A DNA stretch of 64,000 bases from positions 14,370,564-14,434,563 of the forward strand of contig JALGQZ010000009.1 in NCBI GenBank assembly GCA_023105745.1. Reading direction: 5' to 3'. Position numbers and translations under genes: made by a program. Positions 59,001 to 64,000 of this stretch are shown here, piece after piece (positions within the stretch are counted from its first letter, which is position 1; each line of letters starts with the position of its first letter). Below the pieces are notes generated by a model. That model was not told where the DNA came from. It saw only the letters and a program-made list of their open reading frames with translations, and did no database searches. The DNA comes from Austropuccinia psidii (Eukaryota > Basidiomycota > Pucciniomycetes > Pucciniales > Sphaerophragmiaceae).

Positions 59001-59170
59001 CATCGTCGGGGTTCACACTAATTTGAATAGGTCCAGACTGTTTCAATTGGGCTATGGCACTGGATACATGAACAAGTGATTTCATGCTCACTGTGAGGAT
59101 ATGGTAATCTTTGTGAACAAGAGATGGGCCTGAAGATGATGAACCTTCCGTAGAACGATAATCAATCAAC
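56085..59170 (-). pseudogene. Elongator complex protein 1 (ELP1/IKI3) pseudogene
   Basis: Segments in ELP1 order: N-terminal propeller pieces (59,170-58,660: SVNPDDGRVHGALINPDTDA; EVTIVGLKPLPESSQICLIT), RYQVVPPPMSTFQLSLLPPG (about 58,220), TIVTIVPSCMKVILQMPR (57,156), FNLLVDFDPQRFLGEGVREF (about 57,020), DVTKELYPI (56,920), and QDPKEYLPFLQSLRDLEPER (56,300) with YAEALDIYSGNS before the PPR junction. ELP1 scaffolds the Elongator tRNA-wobble modification complex. In-frame TGA stops at 57,156-57,158 and 57,060-57,062, frame breaks, and absence of roughly the middle of the first propeller and the whole C-terminus mark a pseudogene. Short introns remain visible. Confidence 0.85.
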
Positions 59171-60737
59171 TGTCATCAAAGCGGGATGGGTGATGGCTGC
59201 CTGAAGAACCTGACAAGATGAGATTTTGATTAAATCTTCAGAAGCCGTCGGATGATTTCCGGAGCGCTGATGGGAAAGATCTGATGGATTGGATGGAGTC
59301 ATGGCTGGAAATAAGGACTCTAGCTAAATTGGCAAATTGAGATATGGATGAGTTGCCCAGCGAGAGATGCAAGCCAGGGATGAAAGTGAGATTGAGCAGA
59401 GCTATGGGAATTAAAGCGTAGATGAAGAGAAGAGAAATGTGCTGCCCATTTTGATTGAATACAGAAGGTGGTCACTTGACTAGAGATGTTCGGAGGGGAG
59501 GGCACTGGGTGAGTGTGTGGTGTGTGCTGTGCATGCGCCAGAAAAAAAGCCCATAACACCGTTGAGGTTCAGTTTCTCAACCAAATGTAGTTTATTGATT
59601 CAATTGAAAATACAAACCTTGTTACGATGATGAATGAGAATTTAATTGAAATAAATTTAGAGGTAAAAACTGATTGAGATTCAATTATTGCTTTTGTGTA
59701 TAAATGAAGAGTTTAGTTGTAATAAGGTGTGAGTTTTAAAATTCGGAGTTTGAGATTTTTTGATTGCGATATTTGGAAATAAAATTGCTGCAAGCTTGAG
59801 GAGAGTGTTTGAATTGGATGTTGGTGAGACAAAGGAGATTAGATGTCAATAATACTTTAATTGGTTTAAATATGAGTTTGTGAAAGAACATACCCGAAAA
59901 TATTAAATTCATTACAAGCCAATCTTGGTCAAGCATTTGAAGACCCAACAATAATTAATCATTTTCAAAGTTGATAGATATCAGGAATTAATGCCGATTG
60001 TTTGGTTTGAAATACTAAGCAAATGAACTTGAGACATTCAGTGATTGGATGAGAAACAGGAAGATTGAGTGAGTACAAAACTTACTCAATTTTGATAGAA
60101 ATGAGTAGGGTTGATTAATTGATGAGAAATTTGAGTTGAAGGAGGAAATGATTTGGTTTCAATGGAATTATCAGGTTAATTTGGAATGGAGTGAAAGAAT
60201 TTTAAGAATGAAGAATGAGGATAAAGTTTGGAGATGTAATTTTTTTTTGTTTGTATTTCAAAAACTGGTTTTCAAAAGTAGAGGCGGAATGAAAATATTT
60301 TTCAGATTTGAAATTGGAATTAAAAAAGGGAGGGTTTAAAAAAATATCAAATGGAAGATTTTTTTACGATGAAGGATTGTGATAATAAAAAGGTGATTAA
60401 GAATATGAAAATGTAAATAGTGTGAATCCAATTGATGATTGGATCTACATTATTTTATTTTTGTCAAAATGTTTTTGTTTTGGAATTAAGAGTACATAGA
60501 TGACAATTATAAAATGAAATGTTTAATTTAATAAAATTAGATTTATATTATTATTTTAATTTTTTTTTGAAATGTGTTGTGTTTTAATTTGAACTTTAAT
60601 GAAGAAATTAAGATGACGAAAATTGATATTTATTGTTTTTTTTGATTTTATTAAAAATTAATTTGAATTTTTTTGAGAATTTTTGAAGAACTGATATTGA
60701 AAATGAAATTAATGTAATAAGAAAAAAATGATTTTGA
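59171..60737. other. AT-rich intergenic DNA
   Basis: No supported gene. 59,300-59,560 is somewhat GC-richer (possible old 5' flank of ELP1). The remainder is T- and A-rich with only short frames. Confidence 0.5.
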
Positions 60738-61879
60738 CTATTTAGAAGTTGAAGCAAGCCTGTTGAGGATAGAAGTATGATCATCTACTGTAAATTTATC
60801 AATCTTACCATTTTGTAAGTTTTTGAATAAGTTGTATGCTTTTTTTGAAATTTGTAATGACATGGATAATCTGGTAAAAGAGTTACTATTGCCGCCATCT
60901 GGATAAAGAGTAAAATGTCTAGTGCTTTTTGCTTTCCAGACCATTTGTACAATACCAGGTTCTTTACCTGTTAAATCAATATTAATAGAGTGGTCTGGAA
61001 AGACAAAAAATTCATTAAATAAATCAAAGTTATCAAAGATTAAGGTGCCATCACTTGTAGAAATTGGGATAGAAAGAAAATAAGCAAACTCCGAAGAGTC
61101 TGTTTGATCAATATGAGGAAAGTTAGAAAAGTTATTTAAAGTAAATGTTAATTGATTTGCAAATGAAGAAGAATAAAAATCAGTAAAGTCTAAAATCTCA
61201 AATCCTGGAATGTTGAATTGTTTCATTTGATTTGAATTCATTTCAAAAACTGTTGATGATAATTTTTGAAAGAGATTTTGAATAATAATTTGTAATTGAG
61301 AGAGTTGAAGTGATAAAGAATTATAAAGTTCTGGGTTATTAGAAATAGAAGTGGAATTGATATAACGCCCAATCGTAAAGTCACCAAGTCGAGGTGGTCT
61401 CCATCCAATTGCATACATGGAACCGGTGATCTTGTTTCCAGATTCTTGTAATTTGTTAAGAAAAAGTTTATATTTAAATAAAAAAGTGGATAAAAAGTTT
61501 ATTTGAGATTTTTCATAATCATTCAGGTTTCTAAAAGGAATAAATTGGATTATTGCAAAAGTTTTATCAGGTGAATGAAGAAGTGATTTATCATCTAAAA
61601 TTGTAAATCCAAAATTTATAGAAAAATATTTTTTTTTAATATAAGTTCTGTAAGAGTGAGTTTTTGTTAAAAAAATTGGTCTTAAAGTTTTTCTATCAAA
61701 ATCATTATGAGGAATTGGATCAAAGAAAGATTCATGTAAAAAATTACATGTTCTGAAATAAGAAGTTTCATAACTACATCCTAATTTTTTTTTTATTTTG
61801 ACAGTGGAGTTGATTAGATATCTGAGAATTGTTTAAATGTTTTTTGAGATATCTATTTGATTTCATTGCTCTAGGCATT
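60738..61879 (-). CDS. TET/JBP-like 2OG-Fe(II) oxygenase, one homopolymer frameshift
   Basis: The uninterrupted 226-codon frame (61,418) is only the C-terminal part. The same frame runs upstream through TRSPDK-like and FAIIQFIPFRNLNDYEKSQ segments to about 61,790, where a run of 10 T on the + strand breaks it from the N-terminus starting ATG 61,879 (MPRAMKSNRYLKKHL). In the 226-residue numbering: MYAIGWR (1-7), iron ligands H102-I-D104 (FPHIDQTD), H168 (TRHFTLYPD), and Arg183 (SFTRLSMSLQ) in the 2OG-binding position. The catalytic set is therefore complete, unlike the copy at 2858-3850. The frameshift may be real or a homopolymer sequencing error. Substrate unknown; DNA base oxidation is the family precedent. 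Confidence 0.65.
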
Positions 61880-62385
61880 TTGAAATTTGAAAAGAGTAAT
61901 AAAATTCAAAAAATAAATTTTAAAAAGGCTGAATAACGATCTTATAGCCTCATAAAATTATGAGTTAGTCAATCTTTGACTAGCACGCATCCATTCAGTT
62001 TTAAAAAATATATTTAATGAAGATTATTGTAGTAATTAATGAAGAAATTAGTGGAAAGAGATTTTTTGCTAGTAGGAAGGCTGAAAATCAAAGAGAAGGA
62101 CTGGATGTGGTGGAAATAGCACAAAAAGATGATTTGGTGCGAAATCTGTTAGTTCTGAGGTGGCGGTCATCACCGGAGCTTCAAAATGATGAAACCATAC
62201 CTCAATTGAATTCCAGGGGCCCCCACTGCTCTGTATGACTGGCTTTGGCAGTGGGGGGCTGTAAAACATGCCTGGAGGCTCTGTAACAAGCCCCAGGTGA
62301 CTGTATTGTTTGGAAGAAAAAAATATATTCTGAAATTGGCTGACTGGTGATACAGCAACCCAAAAGAAATAACAAACATGTATTA
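61880..62385. other. Spacer with a strong GC-rich hairpin at 62,220-62,257
   Basis: CCCCCACTGC (62,220-62,229) pairs perfectly with GCAGTGGGGG (62,248-62,257) across an 18-nt loop, in otherwise AT-rich DNA. Probably the residue of a repeat; no gene. Confidence 0.5.
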
Positions 62386-62389
62386 ACTT

Positions 62390-62880
62390 TAAATTGAATT
62401 GATAGAATTAATTCAATCAATTTGAAATTGTATTAAATTAAATAAGTTAATTAATTAGATAAATTTCAAAATGAATTAATTAATTTCAATAAATCAATTA
62501 ATCAATTTAATTAATGAATTAATCTCAATGAAGCAATTAATTAATTTACTTAATTAATTTTAATGAATCAATTAATTAATTGATTTAATTAATGAATATT
62601 TCAATGAATAAATCAATGAATCTATTAATTAATGGATTTAATTAATTCATTTCAATGAATCAATCAATTAATTTCATTAATTAATGAATTTCAATGAATC
62701 AATTAATTCATTTCAATGAATCAATCAATTAATTTAATTAATTGATGAACTTCATTGAATCAATCAATTAATTAATTAATTTCAATGAATCAATCAAGTA
62801 ATTTAATTAATTAATTTCAAGAAATCAATTAAGTAATTAAATTGATTCATTGAGAATCAAATTTAATTATTTGGAAATGA
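62390..62880. repeat. Degenerate AATTAATCAATGAAT simple-sequence tract
   Basis: About 490 bp of imperfect TTAATTAATTTCAATGAATCAA units, composition nearly all A and T. Slippage-type low-complexity DNA. Confidence 0.85.
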
Positions 62881-63797
62881 AATTTAACAATTGAAAATGA
62901 AATGTAAGTAATTGAAAAAAAAATTGGGTATGTGAAAAGGAAATTTTATAAATTGATTTAATGGAGCATTACAATTCAAATTAAATCAAAATGGATTAAT
63001 TTAAATTATTGAAGTGAATTCATTAAGTTTATTAATTCAAAAATTAAATGAATTGATTATGTGAAATGCTAAATTTATGAATTTGAGTTGTTATAAACTT
63101 AAAGTAATCATACTAATAGTTTCATTATGGTTTTTTAAACAAAATTGAAAATTTTTTAGATATTATAAATTAATGGTCTAATTAAAAGAAAATGATAATA
63201 AACTGTTTTAAAATGAGAAAGTACTAATGATTTATTGAAAATAAATGTTAGACACAAAAAAATTACAGGTGTATTTCAGAGTTTATTTGGAAGTTGATTT
63301 GGGGTTGGAAAATGTGGAGTAAGATATTGAAAAGAGGGTAAAGATTTAATAGCAAGAAATATTAGATGGGAATATAGTTTTTCCTACAAAGTAAATAAAC
63401 ATAAGCATGAAATTAACTTAACTTATTGGCAATCATGCAAGTAAAGTAAGCATGGTATTGTCATTATAAAAGACAAGGTTTTTGGATGGCAATTGAAAAT
63501 AAGGACAGTGAGGATGTTATTAGTATGAGTATATTGTAGTGAAGGATAATATTTTTGATTTGAGTTGTTGAGGAATGTTGAAAACACAGGATTTGCTTGT
63601 TGCACTGAGTCAAGTCTTATTTAAAAACAAATGCCATAGCTAATGAATGAAAAGGTAGTTTCAAAATAAAACTATTCTAAAATTAAAAGCATGGACATTA
63701 TAAAACCAAAAAAGATTTAACAGGTTCTTGGAATAGGAAATTAATTACAATGGTTCGATTATCATGTGTAAGTAAATTAGAAACAGGAGGTAAAGCA
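62881..63797. other. AT-rich DNA, no gene seen except possible 3' end of the edge gene
   Basis: Short frames only. On the minus strand near 63,680-63,810, SDALPPVSNLLTHDNR in a shifted frame may continue the edge gene after a frameshift or intron. Confidence 0.4.
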
Positions 63798-63998
63798 TCA
63801 GATTTGTGAGGGTGGAAGGAATGATGTCACAGTGGCTTGTGCTTCCCATTGGTTTAAAAAATCACTTGTAAGATATTGAGCCAATTGATGTCGTGAAGGT
63901 GGGTGAACAAGTTGGACATCAGTGAATGGTTTCATGCCCTTAGAAAAAAAAGATTTAAGATGAAAAGATAGATTTTTCCAAACTGGATCTTCGGGTGG
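63798..63998 (-). CDS. Partial reading frame running off the right edge
   Basis: Minus strand, open from the window end: EDPVWKNLSFHLKSFFSKGM, then QLVHPPSRHQLAQYLTSDFL and WEAQATVTSFLPPSQ to a TGA at 63,798-63,800. Balanced composition and biased third positions in an AT-rich background suggest real coding. I do not recognise the family. Confidence 0.45.
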   Translation of the reverse strand, partial: PPEDPVWKNLSFHLKSFFSKGMKPFTDVQLVHPPSRHQLAQYLTSDFLNQWEAQATVTSFLPPSQI

Positions 63999-64000
63999 AG

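Noticed and set aside
1..64000. tRNA and rRNA genes
   Set aside because: None could be recognised by eye on either strand; short A/B-box-like words occur but without cloverleaf context.

Overview
Eukaryotic, AT-rich and almost entirely repeat-derived DNA. Short introns (50-75 nt, GT...AG, CTRAY-like branch sites), Ty3/Gypsy chromoviruses, TET/JBP-like oxygenases and remains of an Elongator gene point to a basidiomycete. From memory, without a database search, several protein families match the large multicopy families of the rust fungi (Pucciniales), most closely the myrtle rust Austropuccinia psidii.

Layout. 1-9.3 kb: a decayed Zn2Cys6-like gene, then a cassette with a TET/JBP-like 2OG-Fe(II) oxygenase and a multi-exon gene of unknown function. 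The cassette carries three copies of a 24-bp palindrome and lies between two related minisatellites. 9.3-51.4 kb: a four-level retrotransposon nest. Element A (+ strand; 5' LTR interrupted, internal region from 35,259) was invaded by element B (11,720-34,106, - strand, 5-bp duplication ATGTG). B's pol was split by element C (15,261-27,976, - strand, duplication GCTCC). C's protease/RT junction was split by an A-type solo LTR (about 22,416-24,815). 51.4-54.9 kb: AT-rich sequence with no gene seen. 55.1-59.2 kb: a pseudogene of Elongator subunit ELP1 abutting a PPR pseudogene. 59.3-64 kb: AT-rich DNA with a second TET/JBP-like gene and a partial reading frame at the right edge.

Three things stand out. 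(1) In B, the Gag start codon lies inside a 68-nt intron, one nucleotide after the stop of an upstream ORF. Splicing would remove both and fuse the upstream ORF to a 230-codon alternative-frame ORF, so one transcript could give either Gag-Pol or an accessory protein. (2) In A, the stretch between protease and RT is about 10 kb of small ORF islands separated by arrays of two short motifs. Each motif reads as an H-type pseudoknot, and paired arms change together between copies. (3) C carries, antisense to gag-pol and next to its polypurine tract, an intact two-exon gene for a Zn2Cys6-like protein.

All boundaries, splice sites and pairings were read by eye. Most retroelement genes here are broken by stops and frameshifts.
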